Assembly (NCBI GenBank): GCA_964030785.1
Contig: OZ034971.1
Span: 32,030,304 to 32,094,303 of the forward strand
Source: Siderastrea siderea
Lineage: Eukaryota > Cnidaria > Anthozoa > Scleractinia > Rhizangiidae
Direction of reading: 5' to 3'
DNA: 64,000 nt
The notes beneath the pieces are model-generated. The model saw only the letters and a list, made by a program, of their open reading frames with translations, was not told the DNA's origin and did no database searches. Below, one piece after another: positions 52,709 through 60,119 of this stretch; within the stretch, counting starts at the first letter, position 1; every line of letters begins with the position of its first letter. Position numbers and translations under genes: made by a program.

Positions 52709-53062
52709 TTACAATTTCAAACGTTTCTTGGCTTGCATGATTTTCTTGACCACCCGTTCCGTCTTGTTTTTCTTGCCGGGTAATCGATCAATGGCTTGGA
52801 TCATCTTGGTATCGGCTTTCCATTTATCTTGCAAATTCTTGGCACGACTGTAATCAATGTCGTGTTGCTTAGCAATCTGGTCCAAGCGATTGATCCCTGG
52901 ATCCCCCCGTTTCAGACGTTTGGCCAAATGGGTACCAGGGCCCATGTACTGATAACCGGGCCAATGAAATTCCTTCCCCGTTTTTGCAATCCATTTTTGG
53001 ACATCCAAGGCCCCTCCTCGTTGGGGGCGTTTCCGTCCCCTTCTCCTCCTCTTGGTGGGCAT
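52709..53062 (-). CDS. Parvovirus-type phospholipase A2-like virion protein
   Basis: The 117-residue protein begins with an arginine-rich stretch and QRGG (residues 14-17), a protease-site match. It has YQYMGPGTHL (38-47), the calcium-loop YxGPG of parvovirus VP1, then QIAKQHDIDYS (62-72) with the catalytic HDxxY. A basic tail follows. Cleavage at QRGG would release the PLA2-like domain. It probably helps the particle leave endosomes. Motifs are better kept than in the element 1 relative. Confidence 0.8.
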   Translation of the reverse strand: MPTKRRRRGRKRPQRGGALDVQKWIAKTGKEFHWPGYQYMGPGTHLAKRLKRGDPGINRLDQIAKQHDIDYSRAKNLQDKWKADTKMIQAIDRLPGKKNKTERVVKKIMQAKKRLKL

Positions 53063-53065
53063 CTT

Positions 53066-53692
53066 TTAGTCACTGTCGTAATCCAATCGACGTCGTAACT
53101 TTTTGCCACGAGCCCAATCTTCCCAACCGGGTAAAGGTTTTAATCGTTCCACTTCACGAGCGGGTCCTTTGCCTTTGCGACTCTCGGCTAACTTTTTTTC
53201 CAAGGTCTTGCGTTGTTCTCGAATGACTTCTAAACGCGATTGTAGATCCCCTCGACTGGTGGATGGGCTCCCTTTCTTGACAATCTTACTGGTAGTGGCT
53301 GCTCCTTTGCCTTTCTTGGTTGCAGGGGTAATGGGTGGTTTGGGAGTCGACGGGCTGCCTTTTATCATGCGCTTCAACCATTGTTCCACAGGTCCCGTCA
53401 CCAAATCCCCGGCTTCTTCTTCTTCTTCGCCTGGTGGACCACCCGGCGCTCCAACCCCCACCCCGCCAGGAAATTGACGAATGCGTTTGGTTAACTTGAT
53501 TAATTCTTGACTCAACGGTTTGGTTTGAGCATTGACCAGGGCTGGAGGTAATTGGGGGTTGGCTAATAACACATGTTTTTTGGCGGCGAGCGTTGCGGCT
53601 TTGTTCAACAAGGCATTTTCGGTGAGTTCTCCTTTGTAATATTGAATGAGTTGTTCCAAGTCCTTGTGGGGAATCATGTACACTTCGTCCAT
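53066..53692 (-). CDS. Conserved Polinton structural-type protein
   Basis: The 208-residue protein has an N-terminal helical domain (VYMIPHKDLEQLIQYYKGEL, ALLNKAATLAAKKHVLL, LIKLTKRIRQF). A Gly/Pro/Glu linker and a charged C-terminus (RGDLQSRLEVIREQRKTLEK, GWEDWARGKKLRRRLDYDSD) follow. I believe the N-terminal pattern recurs in other Polintons, but cannot check. Probably virion-associated. It starts inside the last codons of the upstream small gene. Confidence 0.6.
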   Translation of the reverse strand: MDEVYMIPHKDLEQLIQYYKGELTENALLNKAATLAAKKHVLLANPQLPPALVNAQTKPLSQELIKLTKRIRQFPGGVGVGAPGGPPGEEEEEAGDLVTGPVEQWLKRMIKGSPSTPKPPITPATKKGKGAATTSKIVKKGSPSTSRGDLQSRLEVIREQRKTLEKKLAESRKGKGPAREVERLKPLPGWEDWARGKKLRRRLDYDSD

Positions 53693-53904
53693 GGTCGTTG
53701 ACTACAGTCGGGGCAAAGTTCCCCGTCTTCTACCGCACGGCAACTCTTACAAAGACGGGCCCTCAAGATGTGTTGGTACTCTCGATACAACAGGTGATAT
53801 TTATGCTTCCAATAATGACACTCGTCTTTCCACTTGTCGGTTTGCCGATTGGCCTCTTGTAACAGAGTCATCCACGTGGCAAGGGTTAACGAACACATTG
53901 ACAT
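53674..53904 (-). CDS. Small CxxC-CxxC protein
   Basis: From ATG 53904 a 76-residue protein: helical LTLATWMTLLQEANRQTDKW, a Trp/Tyr-rich helix (YWKHKYHLLYREYQHIL) and a C-terminal zinc-binding knuckle CKSC..CPDC. It overlaps its upstream neighbour by 19 bases and its downstream neighbour by 19 bases, which supports translation as part of one compact cluster. Function unknown. Confidence 0.55.
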   Translation of the reverse strand: MSMCSLTLATWMTLLQEANRQTDKWKDECHYWKHKYHLLYREYQHILRARLCKSCRAVEDGELCPDCSQRPWTKCT

Positions 53905-54203
53905 AGCACCTCGTGAAGTCCTTGAAACAATCCGCTTCCTTTTTGTCGGACTAACCACTGACGACGTTTTTTGACGGAATGTCGACGACGCCCCAAATCA
54001 CGTAGTACCTTTTCATAGGGTTGAAGTTTAGCCAGCATGGGTGGGGTCACAGGAATCTTGTTTTTTAAAAAGTTCAACACCAATTCACTCACAGCATTGA
54101 TTTGATCGGCATTGGCATGTTGTAACAATTCTTGACGTTTGGAACCATTGGCTTCTTGTAACATGGACCGTAAAAACGGTAATTGACGTCGAAGACGTTG
54201 CAT
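53886..54203 (-). CDS. Small helical virion-type protein
   Basis: The 105-residue protein has LRRQLPFLRSMLQEANGSKR, NADQINAVSELVLNFLKNKI and a basic end with RQKGSG, which fits the QxGx-G protease pattern. The helix pattern (L..LL..A....R..LL..A....I..+.E...N.L) is, to my knowledge, frequent in Polintons. Function unknown. Confidence 0.6.
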   Translation of the reverse strand: MQRLRRQLPFLRSMLQEANGSKRQELLQHANADQINAVSELVLNFLKNKIPVTPPMLAKLQPYEKVLRDLGRRRHSVKKRRQWLVRQKGSGLFQGLHEVLCQCVR

Positions 54204-54206
54204 CCT

Positions 54207-54371
54207 TTATCGGTGACGACGACGATACCGTTGATTGGCTTTTTGAATCGTGCGTTTTATACGTTTATCCGTTTCCAAGGCCACGGCTTTCCCCAATCCT
54301 GCCATAGCGGGCACCAATAGATTTAAAAAACCGCCTCGTTGACGACGGCGTCGTCTTCTCCTCCTCACCAT
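54207..54371 (-). CDS. 54-residue arginine-rich core peptide with QRGG site
   Basis: A short frame from ATG 54371 to TAA 54207. An eight-arginine run precedes QRGG (11-14), then a hydrophobic segment FLNLLVPAMAGLGKAVAL and a basic end. It has the same plan as the proteins at 54365 and 59627 and starts just before the stop of the gene upstream. It probably condenses DNA and releases an amphipathic peptide after cleavage, like adenovirus pX/pVI. Confidence 0.7.
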   Translation of the reverse strand: MVRRRRRRRRQRGGFLNLLVPAMAGLGKAVALETDKRIKRTIQKANQRYRRRHR

Positions 54372-54691
54372 GGTCGACCCGTCAATAGACGTTGAAGGGC
54401 TTTGTCTTGTTTGATGGCATCCCGCGTCTCTTTATAGCCTTGACGGGTATTGCGTTTGAAATCTTGCCACCAACCCCCACCTCGTTGTCGTCGGTAATGT
54501 TGTACATTATCGGTAATGCCTTTCAAGGCTTGACCGCCTAATTTGCCTAAAGCCAGTCCAAACCCAGGCGCTGGGCCTGATAGAAACATACTCATGCCAT
54601 GGGCAATTTTATCCACCAAACGGGGTTTGCGACGCATTAAGGCCCCTCCTCTTTGTTTCCTTTTTCTGCGTCGTCGTCGTTGGACGGCCAT
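54365..54691 (-). CDS. Arginine-rich core protein with two QRGG sites
   Basis: The 108-residue protein has an Arg/Lys run and QRGG at 13-16, a Gly/Ala/Leu-rich segment (FGLALGKLGGQALKGI) and a second QRGG at 69-72 followed by GWWQDF. Predicted cleavage gives three peptides: a basic one, a hydrophobic one and a C-terminal one. Similar in plan to adenovirus core/pX precursors. It overlaps the genes on both sides. Confidence 0.65.
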   Translation of the reverse strand: MAVQRRRRRKRKQRGGALMRRKPRLVDKIAHGMSMFLSGPAPGFGLALGKLGGQALKGITDNVQHYRRQRGGGWWQDFKRNTRQGYKETRDAIKQDKALQRLLTGRPW

Positions 54692-55296
54692 GGTTCTAAG
54701 AGTGTGGGACTAGGAGGGAGCGGCTTTTTATGGATCCAATACTCTTTGGGTCTCAAGGGACGAGGACATCCGTCTACATAGCATAGGCCTTCCAAAGGTT
54801 GGTACACAAAATGACCATGGTAATCTTGGAGACATCGTTTGGGTAATGGAGGGGTGAAATCCACAATGGTATCATCCAAGGTTTGCATCTTGATTAAAAA
54901 TCGTTCCAGATCCTCCAAGGGAATACCCCGCACATGGGTTTTCAATTCGGTCAAGGCTTTGGCATAGGTGGTAAACGCAAATCGACTCATGGTCACTTTA
55001 AATCGGTATTGTTTAAAATCATTCCATCCTTTGACCACGGTCCCCACGGCCGCCAAACAGGCTACCAACGTACTATTTTCCAATAGCGGGCCCGCAATCA
55101 TGCCGGCAGCCATCAGGAGTAAGGCCATGCCATTGAACAAGGCATTGATACACCTGTAATGATTCAACATTTTTCGATAACACCACCATTGTTGATGATA
55201 AAAAGCATACAAGGAATCCATGCGTTGTAATAATTCCGGAGGGAAGGGAAGACCATGCTGTTTCGATCCATTCAATAACGACACGACGGTTTTCAT
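54637..55296 (-). CDS. Two-helix membrane protein (SLATT-like)
   Basis: From ATG 55296 a 219-residue protein. LYAFYHQQWWCYRKML leads into two hydrophobic segments (INALFNGMALLLMAAGMIAG and TLVACLAAVGTVV), then YRFKVTMSRFAFTTYAKAL and LDDTIVDFTPPL. The same order occurs in element 1 at 25764-26243; here an extra C-terminal tail is present. An upstream in-frame GTG exists but ATG is preferred. Its presence in two otherwise divergent elements implies a shared function, unknown; virion or host membrane location is likely. Confidence 0.75.
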   Translation of the reverse strand: MKTVVSLLNGSKQHGLPFPPELLQRMDSLYAFYHQQWWCYRKMLNHYRCINALFNGMALLLMAAGMIAGPLLENSTLVACLAAVGTVVKGWNDFKQYRFKVTMSRFAFTTYAKALTELKTHVRGIPLEDLERFLIKMQTLDDTIVDFTPPLPKRCLQDYHGHFVYQPLEGLCYVDGCPRPLRPKEYWIHKKPLPPSPTLLEPWPSNDDDAEKGNKEEGP

Positions 55297-55298
55297 CC

Positions 55299-56207
55299 TC
55301 ACGGCGAAACACGGGACGACGAGGTTTGTACGCTCGGTGCTCCTCCTTGTTTATAACTGGTGACAATGCTATTGGTCATGGTGACATTAGCAATTTCACG
55401 TCCTTGGGCCAACTGTTCTTGATCTTGTAACAGCATACGTAAACGTCGTTGTAAATCCGCTTGACGCAAGGTACGAGGGGGTGGACTCCCAGATGTCCAA
55501 GATCCTCGAGGGGTAGCTGGATTGGAGGCAGGTGTCAAAGGGGAAGTGGGGGTATTTCGTCGTCGTCCTCGTATTCGTCTCGGTCGTCGTCCACGACGAC
55601 CCCCACCACCACCACCACCACCACCACCACCTCCACCACCACCAGCACCACCAGCACCACCAGCACCAGCACCACCAGCACCTCCACCACCACCAGCACC
55701 ACCAGCACCACCACCACCACGTCTACCACCACCACGTCCACCACCACCACGTCCACCACCGCGTCCACCACCACCACGTCCACCACCACGTCCACCACGT
55801 CCACCACCACGTCCATTACCATTACCCCCAGCACCCGCTGCTGTTCGAGCACCCGCTGCCAAAGGTACGCTAGGAGGACTCGCAGGGGTTCGAGCACCAG
55901 AAGACTCCGGGGTAGTGTGTATGCTACGGTAGGATTGACTTCCTGGACTTCCTACCCCAGCAGGGGAAGAGGCCTAGGCAGGGGGCGCACCATCTCTACC
56001 GGTAATGGGGAGAGCTTCCATAAACTGAAAGAGGGGCTCGGCTTCCATTTCCTCCATGGCGACGTCGAGAAGGCCTTGGTCTCCCGTGAAATACAAATCT
56101 TGCCAGGCCCTTGGGGACATTTGATTACCGCTGGCCGCCCCCACACCCGCAGGGGACACGGTATCGTACGATTGCGGAGGTTGACGGTCATCATCATCAT
56201 CCGCCAT
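55299..56207 (-). CDS. Gly/Arg-rich structural-type protein with in-frame TAG
   Basis: A 77-residue frame from ATG 56207 (acidic start, YDTVSPAGVGAASG, then EEMEAEPLFQFMEALP) ends in TAG at 55974-55976. The same frame continues without further stop for 225 codons: SSPAGVGSPGSQSYRS, which echoes the first half, a long RGG/GGRGG tract coded by CCACCA/CGTCCA triplets, a basic hinge and a C-terminal TMTNSIVTSYKQGG segment. The continuation has no ATG. Either TAG is a nonsense mutation or it is read through. It ends overlapping the membrane-protein start. A virion role is likely from context; arginine/glycine tracts bind nucleic acid. Confidence 0.6.
55590..55830. repeat. CCA/CGTCCA triplet-like array
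   Basis: About 240 bases of CCACCACCA, CCAGCA and CCACGTCCA units encode the Gly/Arg-rich tract of the minus-strand gene. The opposite-strand frames are Pro- or His-rich by chance. Confidence 0.85.
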
Positions 56208-56244
56208 GGTTGCTTTCTATTTTTTACCTGTTCCAAGGGGGTGC

Positions 56245-56251
56245 CTTTATA
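56245..56251 (-). promoter_or_regulatory. TATA box of the TAG-containing gene
   Basis: TATAAAG on the minus strand, 38 bases before ATG 56207; it overlaps the stop region of the ATPase gene. Confidence 0.5.
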
Positions 56252-56900
56252 GTCGTTTTTGATAGGTGCGAGTCCATCCTTCGTCTTTTAACAAGTGACT
56301 CAACACCCGTTGTTGATCGGAGGAGGCGGGATGTAAATCCAAGACCAAATACCCATACGGTCGTGTGGTGGCTTGATGAAACGTCTCCAACGTGTCTTTC
56401 CAAGTGGTCGGAAACGATTGCAGCATGACATTGCGTACCCCTAATTGATCTCGGGGGTTCTTGAACGCTACAATGTAATGGGCATTGCGGGATATACTTT
56501 TCGCATAGCGACCCACGGGAAACATGTCTTGGCACAAGTATAGGACGGTCACCCCTTGATGATGTGAATGTTTGGTGAATAAATCCAACACGCGTTTATC
56601 ATGGCTGCCTTCGTCCATTAAATCATCCAAAACCAGGACCCCATGTCCTTGAGGAAACCATTGCACTAACGCCTCATGATCGGGAATCCCTTCGTGAAAC
56701 ACCACCCCTTGATCTTGCATGCCTTGAAATCGATCTTGCCAAGCGCCATAACAATAATGCATTTGGGTCGGTGGACTTTCAAACAACTCCGGGTTGTCTA
56801 CCAAGAGTTTTTCCGTAAACGCGGTTTTCCCACATCCCGAAGGACCCACCACCAAGATAGAGGAAGGAGTATGAAAACGAAACGGTTTCCCCGTTTGCAT
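56247..56900 (-). CDS. Genome-packaging ATPase (FtsK/HerA type)
   Basis: The 217-residue protein has Walker A GPSGCGKT (19-26) and Walker B VLVLDDL (88-94), then HHQGVTVLYLCQDMFP containing the sensor region. It is the motor that fills capsids with DNA, as in element 1, but sequence similarity outside the motifs is low. AATAAAAAGG lies 36 bases upstream, embedded in the 3' end of a tRNA-like gene. Confidence 0.9.
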   Translation of the reverse strand: MQTGKPFRFHTPSSILVVGPSGCGKTAFTEKLLVDNPELFESPPTQMHYCYGAWQDRFQGMQDQGVVFHEGIPDHEALVQWFPQGHGVLVLDDLMDEGSHDKRVLDLFTKHSHHQGVTVLYLCQDMFPVGRYAKSISRNAHYIVAFKNPRDQLGVRNVMLQSFPTTWKDTLETFHQATTRPYGYLVLDLHPASSDQQRVLSHLLKDEGWTRTYQKRL

Positions 56901-56922
56901 GATGATGACGAACTACCCTTAG

Positions 56923-56931
56923 AAAAAAAAA
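56923..56931 (-). terminator. Pol III-type T9 terminator
   Basis: On the minus strand nine Ts follow the tRNA-like gene after 13 bases, a sufficient RNA polymerase III stop signal. Confidence 0.65.
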
Positions 56932-56935
56932 GGCA

Positions 56936-56947
56936 CCTTTTTATTGG
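56936..56947 (-). promoter_or_regulatory. TATA-like box of the ATPase gene
   Basis: CCAATAAAAAGG on the minus strand, about 36 bases before the ATPase ATG; it overlaps the last bases of the tRNA-like gene. Confidence 0.5.
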
Positions 56948-57032
56948 AATCGGTGGGACTCGAACCCACGCACGACCCTCCTCATGTATTCGAGGGGGGA
57001 TCCAAAGGCTCTACCCACTGAGCTACGACTCC
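56945..57032 (-). tRNA. tRNA-like gene with unusual anticodon arm
   Basis: The minus strand has a 7-bp acceptor stem (GGAGTCG with CGATTCC, one G-T), a D arm GCTC-AGTGGGTA-GAGC and a T arm GTGGG-TTCGAGT-CCCAC. The Pol III A box TAGCTCAGTGG and B box GGTTCGAGTCC are intact, and a discriminator A and T9 terminator are present. The middle 38 bases do not form an anticodon arm; instead they form a longer hairpin (GATCCCCCCTC with GAGGAGGGTC, loop near GAATACAT). A 15-base intron does not restore pairing. So it is a tRNA-like RNA, tRNA pseudogene or mimic. It fills the gap between protease and ATPase genes. Confidence 0.65.
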
Positions 57033-57060
57033 GACACCGTTTTCCAACGAACTTTTTTAT

Positions 57061-57600
57061 TTAATGATTACATTGATGATACGGATGACAACACAGTTGA
57101 TACCATCTGGCTTCTTGGCCTACAATCAATTGTTGAAGGCGTTGACCCGCTTGATGGTCATTACTAACATAATCATGATCCGAAAACTCATTTAAAAACT
57201 CTTGCAAGGTTCGTCCACGGGCTTTGGCTTTCAAATACAACAAGGCGTAATCACCACAACTCTTGCTTGAAATTGCTTGGAGGGACTTGCCATTGGTCAC
57301 CACATACTTCCAATGTTGGACAATCCAATCTCGTAACGGGGTAGCTTGCACGTACGTGTCCATGGGCAAAGCATAACTGTCCAGGACTTCACACACCTTT
57401 CCATCCGTCCACACCGCTAACCAATGTTGTCCCGGTTGATCGTGTGGGTCGGTATTCACAATGTACCCTTGAGGGGTAGTCTTGACAGGACTCTTGGGTA
57501 AACGATCACAGGCCACCGTCCCGTAAAAGACAGGGTTCAATTGGGGGTCGTCTCGGGCTAAATAATCCAACTGTACATTATTCAAGGCCACATGTTCCAT
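57061..57600 (-). CDS. Adenain-like cysteine protease
   Basis: The 179-residue protein has the catalytic His59 (PGQHWLAVW), Asp74 (EVLDSYALP) and Cys115 (SKSCGDYALLYL), with Gln108 as oxyanion-hole candidate, all in order for the adenovirus protease/Ulp family. Unlike the element 1 protease it has a normal ATG. The end is an unusual Cys/His-rich tail (CCHPYHQCNH). Likely substrates are the many QRGG/MRGG-bearing proteins of this element. Confidence 0.85.
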   Translation of the reverse strand: MEHVALNNVQLDYLARDDPQLNPVFYGTVACDRLPKSPVKTTPQGYIVNTDPHDQPGQHWLAVWTDGKVCEVLDSYALPMDTYVQATPLRDWIVQHWKYVVTNGKSLQAISSKSCGDYALLYLKAKARGRTLQEFLNEFSDHDYVSNDHQAGQRLQQLIVGQEARWYQLCCHPYHQCNH

Positions 57601-57602
57601 CT

Positions 57603-59003
57603 TCAGTGCTGGTAAATGTTATACAACACGGCTCCGTTCCTGTCAATCTCCAGCAAATTCTCAAATTCTCCATACACGAGTACGGTTATATTGACACCGG
57701 GGGCAGCTCCAAATTCCAAGACCAATTGTAAATCGCCCGTTTGCTTGGGGTTGAGGTTTTGACTGTCAGCACAGCCATTGGCCACATTGTCAAACATGTA
57801 CAAGGTACAATTTTTAGCTTGGCCCCAATCCAGCAGTTCTACCATGTTGCCTTTCTTTTTACACCAAGCACCACTGGCTTGCAGAAAACGGAAGTAGCCT
57901 AGATTATCTCGGGTGCCATTGTTGTGCACTAACTGGAGGGTTTCATAAGGGTATTCTTCTCCTTTGACAATCTGTTTAATGGAGGTCAGACCAAATTTCT
58001 GGAAACAGAACGGATCTCGGGTCACATCTCCATTGAAGGCACGGCTGTCCAGTAACCCCACAATCAATCGGTCAGGTATTCTGTTTTGAAACAGGTTCGG
58101 GATATCAAAGCGGACCAGGTTGTTTTGCATGCTGAAAGTCCGGATTTCACTGCGGACGGTCGGGTAAGCCGCCACTTCTCCTTCATTGTGTCTTTTGCTA
58201 GATATACTCTGGTAGATGGCGTCATTCAAACGCAGTTGACAGAGATGAAACCGTAGTTTCACATCCCCTTCCATCAATCGGCCAGCTAGAGCCACTCCAT
58301 TCAAAAACAGGCTGGGGCCATTGAAATGAAATTTCATCTTGATTTCGATGCCTGGCACCAACAGTTTGCCAGTGTGAAAGACTTCCAAGTGCGGGGTAAA
58401 CACTAGACTGTGGGTGGCACCTCCAGCATACTTGGCCACTTCAGCTACCATGGCGGCCAAGGCCCCTTTGTGATTGGCACTGAGAGCGGTATAGGCAGCA
58501 TCAGGTCCTGCATAGTCTGTGTTGGTGGCGGTCCATTGGGGTGGGGAATCCACTTGATTGAACCATCCTTGGGGTCCTAACACGGTCTTGCCATCTTCTC
58601 GGTCATAATTCAGCAAGGTTTCTAGGTAAGCTTTGTAATGATACGTGTCGGATTGAGGACTGATCAACGTGCCATTCAACTGCAAGTCAATTTGTTTGAT
58701 GATGGAATGGGCCAAATTGTTGACGGGCCACAATTTCTGATTGCCCACCAAGTTCCCGGCATCTTGCTTTTTCAAACTCAATTCCATGGTAAAGTAACTG
58801 CGTCCCAAATCCACAAAATCGTCCAACCCTGGAATGATGAATTCCATAGGATTGATACCCGTGGTGGTGGGTTGAATGGTGACCATGCGATAGGCATTGA
58901 TGCTAATGTCGGTCGGTGGCACCTTGAAAATTCGTAAGGCAGGGTTGACGGTCCCTTCGGAACGCTCGTGAGCCGGGGCGGTTTGTGTACTCACGTCAGG
59001 CAT
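57603..59003 (-). CDS. Major capsid protein (double jelly roll)
   Basis: The 466-residue protein has the adintovirus hexon layout. The N-terminal part is FIIPGLDDFVDLGRSYFTMEL, SIIKQIDLQLNGTLISPQ and TYHYKAYLETLLNY. The second jelly roll has VRFDIPNLFQNRIPDRLIVG, and the end is DLQLVLEFGAAPGVNITVLV and EFENLLEID. The pattern TYxYxxYLETLLxY is typical of Polinton and related capsids. A TATAAAAA box lies 43 bases upstream. It differs strongly from the capsid of element 1. Confidence 0.9.
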   Translation of the reverse strand: MPDVSTQTAPAHERSEGTVNPALRIFKVPPTDISINAYRMVTIQPTTTGINPMEFIIPGLDDFVDLGRSYFTMELSLKKQDAGNLVGNQKLWPVNNLAHSIIKQIDLQLNGTLISPQSDTYHYKAYLETLLNYDREDGKTVLGPQGWFNQVDSPPQWTATNTDYAGPDAAYTALSANHKGALAAMVAEVAKYAGGATHSLVFTPHLEVFHTGKLLVPGIEIKMKFHFNGPSLFLNGVALAGRLMEGDVKLRFHLCQLRLNDAIYQSISSKRHNEGEVAAYPTVRSEIRTFSMQNNLVRFDIPNLFQNRIPDRLIVGLLDSRAFNGDVTRDPFCFQKFGLTSIKQIVKGEEYPYETLQLVHNNGTRDNLGYFRFLQASGAWCKKKGNMVELLDWGQAKNCTLYMFDNVANGCADSQNLNPKQTGDLQLVLEFGAAPGVNITVLVYGEFENLLEIDRNGAVLYNIYQH

Positions 59004-59005
59004 GT

Positions 59006-59233
59006 TTAACGTCGTCGAGTGGTACCCCGTTGTCGTCGTGAGGGGTTTTTATAGCGTCGTCGTCGTCGTGCTAAACGTTGTCTCAAATCAAACCCGGGGA
59101 CTCTCATGACCTCGGGACTCAACCATCCACCACGTTGTCGTCGCATGAGTTTCCAAAACGGATACAGTCCACCCCATTGAGACAACCCTCGATTACTACG
59201 AATCCGTCGAGGTCGTGAATGCACGGGTTCCAT
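59006..59233 (-). CDS. Small arginine-rich protein with QWGG and QRGG sites
   Basis: From ATG 59233 a 75-residue protein with QWGG (19-22) and QRGG (33-36), a Trp/Phe-rich stretch between them and a strongly basic tail. Both sites match the adenovirus protease pattern. Core-protein precursor is the likely role. The frame stops 3 bases before the capsid gene start. Confidence 0.65.
   Translation of the reverse strand: MEPVHSRPRRIRSNRGLSQWGGLYPFWKLMRRQRGGWLSPEVMRVPGFDLRQRLARRRRRYKNPSRRQRGTTRRR
59046..59053 (-). promoter_or_regulatory. TATA box of capsid gene
   Basis: TATAAAAA on the minus strand, 43 bases before the capsid ATG, within the 3' end of the small basic gene. Confidence 0.6.
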
Positions 59234-59235
59234 GT

Positions 59236-59562
59236 TCACACTCCCAAAATATCACGTGCACGTTTGGTTTGTTTGGGAAATAAGGCAGTGGCTACACGCA
59301 CGGCGTCTTTCACGTTCTTATGACTCAAGGCTTTCTTGGCTTGTTTGGTGATTTCTTTTTTAAGGACGTCTTCGGCTTTGCGTTTGATACCTCGTGTCAA
59401 ACCCGTTTCCAAGCCTCTCTTGATATTACTAGGCAATTTTAAAGGATTTCGCGTCCTTATAAGACCTTGCAACCCCCCACGCATCAGATCCGTCATCACT
59501 CCTTTGCCTTGTTGATCATACCACTCGTCGGTTCGAAATCGTGTCAAACTTCCCCCACGCAT
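59236..59562 (-). CDS. Basic amphipathic protein with MRGG sites
   Basis: The 108-residue protein has MRGG at its very start and again at 27-30, then LQGLIRTRNPLKLPSNIKRG and amphipathic basic helices (DVLKKEITKQAKKALSHKNV). It is the probable counterpart of the small basic protein of element 1 at 31869 and could act like adenovirus pVI or VII. TATAAAAA lies 54 bases upstream. Confidence 0.6.
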   Translation of the reverse strand: MRGGSLTRFRTDEWYDQQGKGVMTDLMRGGLQGLIRTRNPLKLPSNIKRGLETGLTRGIKRKAEDVLKKEITKQAKKALSHKNVKDAVRVATALFPKQTKRARDILGV

Positions 59563-59615
59563 GGTGCCTTCTTCACCAGGGATAAACGTTTTGTTTGGGC
59601 TTCATGGGACTCCCC

Positions 59616-59623
59616 TTTTTATA
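59616..59623 (-). promoter_or_regulatory. TATA box
   Basis: TATAAAAA on the minus strand, 54 bases before the ATG at 59562. Confidence 0.6.
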
Positions 59624-59626
59624 CCG

Positions 59627-59809
59627 TCATCGTTTTTTCCGAAAAGCGGCTTCCAACCCTTTTTTAGCCCCGTAACTCGCGGCACCACTTGCGGCACCTA
59701 ACGCCACAGCTTTTCCTCCAGCGATCAAGGCTGGAATGAGGGCGGCCAGGGGCAAGAGACCCCCTCGTTGCCTTCTTCTTCTTCTTCGACGCACTCTTGT
59801 CTTGGGCAT
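59627..59809 (-). CDS. pX/pVI-like peptide with QRGG site
   Basis: The 60-residue protein starts with nine arginines around residues 5-13, then QRGG (14-17), a hydrophobic/Ala-Gly segment (LLPLAALIPALIAGGKAVAL) and a Lys/Arg end. Cleavage at QRGG would free an amphipathic, possibly membrane-lytic peptide. Corresponds in style to the QLGG segment of the 282-residue protein of element 1. Confidence 0.75.
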   Translation of the reverse strand: MPKTRVRRRRRRRQRGGLLPLAALIPALIAGGKAVALGAASGAASYGAKKGLEAAFRKKR

Positions 59810-59838
59810 CTTTGTTTGTTTTCACAACCCTTGTTTTC

Positions 59839-59846
59839 TTTTTATA
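59839..59846 (-). promoter_or_regulatory. TATA box
   Basis: TATAAAAA on the minus strand, 30 bases before the ATG at 59809. Confidence 0.65.
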
Positions 59847-59847
59847 C

Positions 59848-60081
59848 TCACATGACGTTGCACGTAAACGATTCCCCCGCCCACCGTTTGCGTTTCCCAC
59901 TTCGCATTTCTTCCATACGTTTCTTCGTTGATCTTAGGTAATTCTTTTTGGCTAACTTTTCTACCCCTTTGGTGATGGACCAAGCGGCCTTAGGAATCCC
60001 GGCAATCACTGCGTTGACCCCTTCCCCCGCTTGTGGACGCTGTGGTCGTCGTCGTCGTCGTCGTCGTCGTTTCGGAGGCAT
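59848..60081 (-). CDS. Small arginine-rich protein
   Basis: The 77-residue protein begins with an arginine run, then GEGVNAVIAGIPKAAWSITK and a basic helical end. It shares the basic-start plus Gly/Ala-helix plan with its neighbours but has no QxGG site; GEG followed by V is not a good match. Probably a core protein. Confidence 0.6.
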   Translation of the reverse strand: MPPKRRRRRRRRPQRPQAGEGVNAVIAGIPKAAWSITKGVEKLAKKNYLRSTKKRMEEMRSGKRKRWAGESFTCNVM

Positions 60082-60110
60082 GATTGATTTGGGTTCCCTT
60101 CTCGTCTCTC

Positions 60111-60119
60111 TTTTTTATG
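60111..60119 (-). promoter_or_regulatory. TATA-like box
   Basis: CATAAAAAA on the minus strand, about 30 bases before ATG 60081; it overlaps the stop of the penton gene. Confidence 0.45.

Noticed and set aside
55461..56252. Plus-strand Thr-, Pro- and His-rich frames up to 263 codons
   Set aside because: They are translations of the triplet array and neighbours in the wrong strand; the minus-strand Gly/Arg frame has conserved-looking ends.
56945..57032. Functional tRNA for glycine (CCC) with a 15-base intron, or a class II tRNA with long variable arm
   Set aside because: The bases after the D arm (TTTGG) have no partner in the 3' half in either model.
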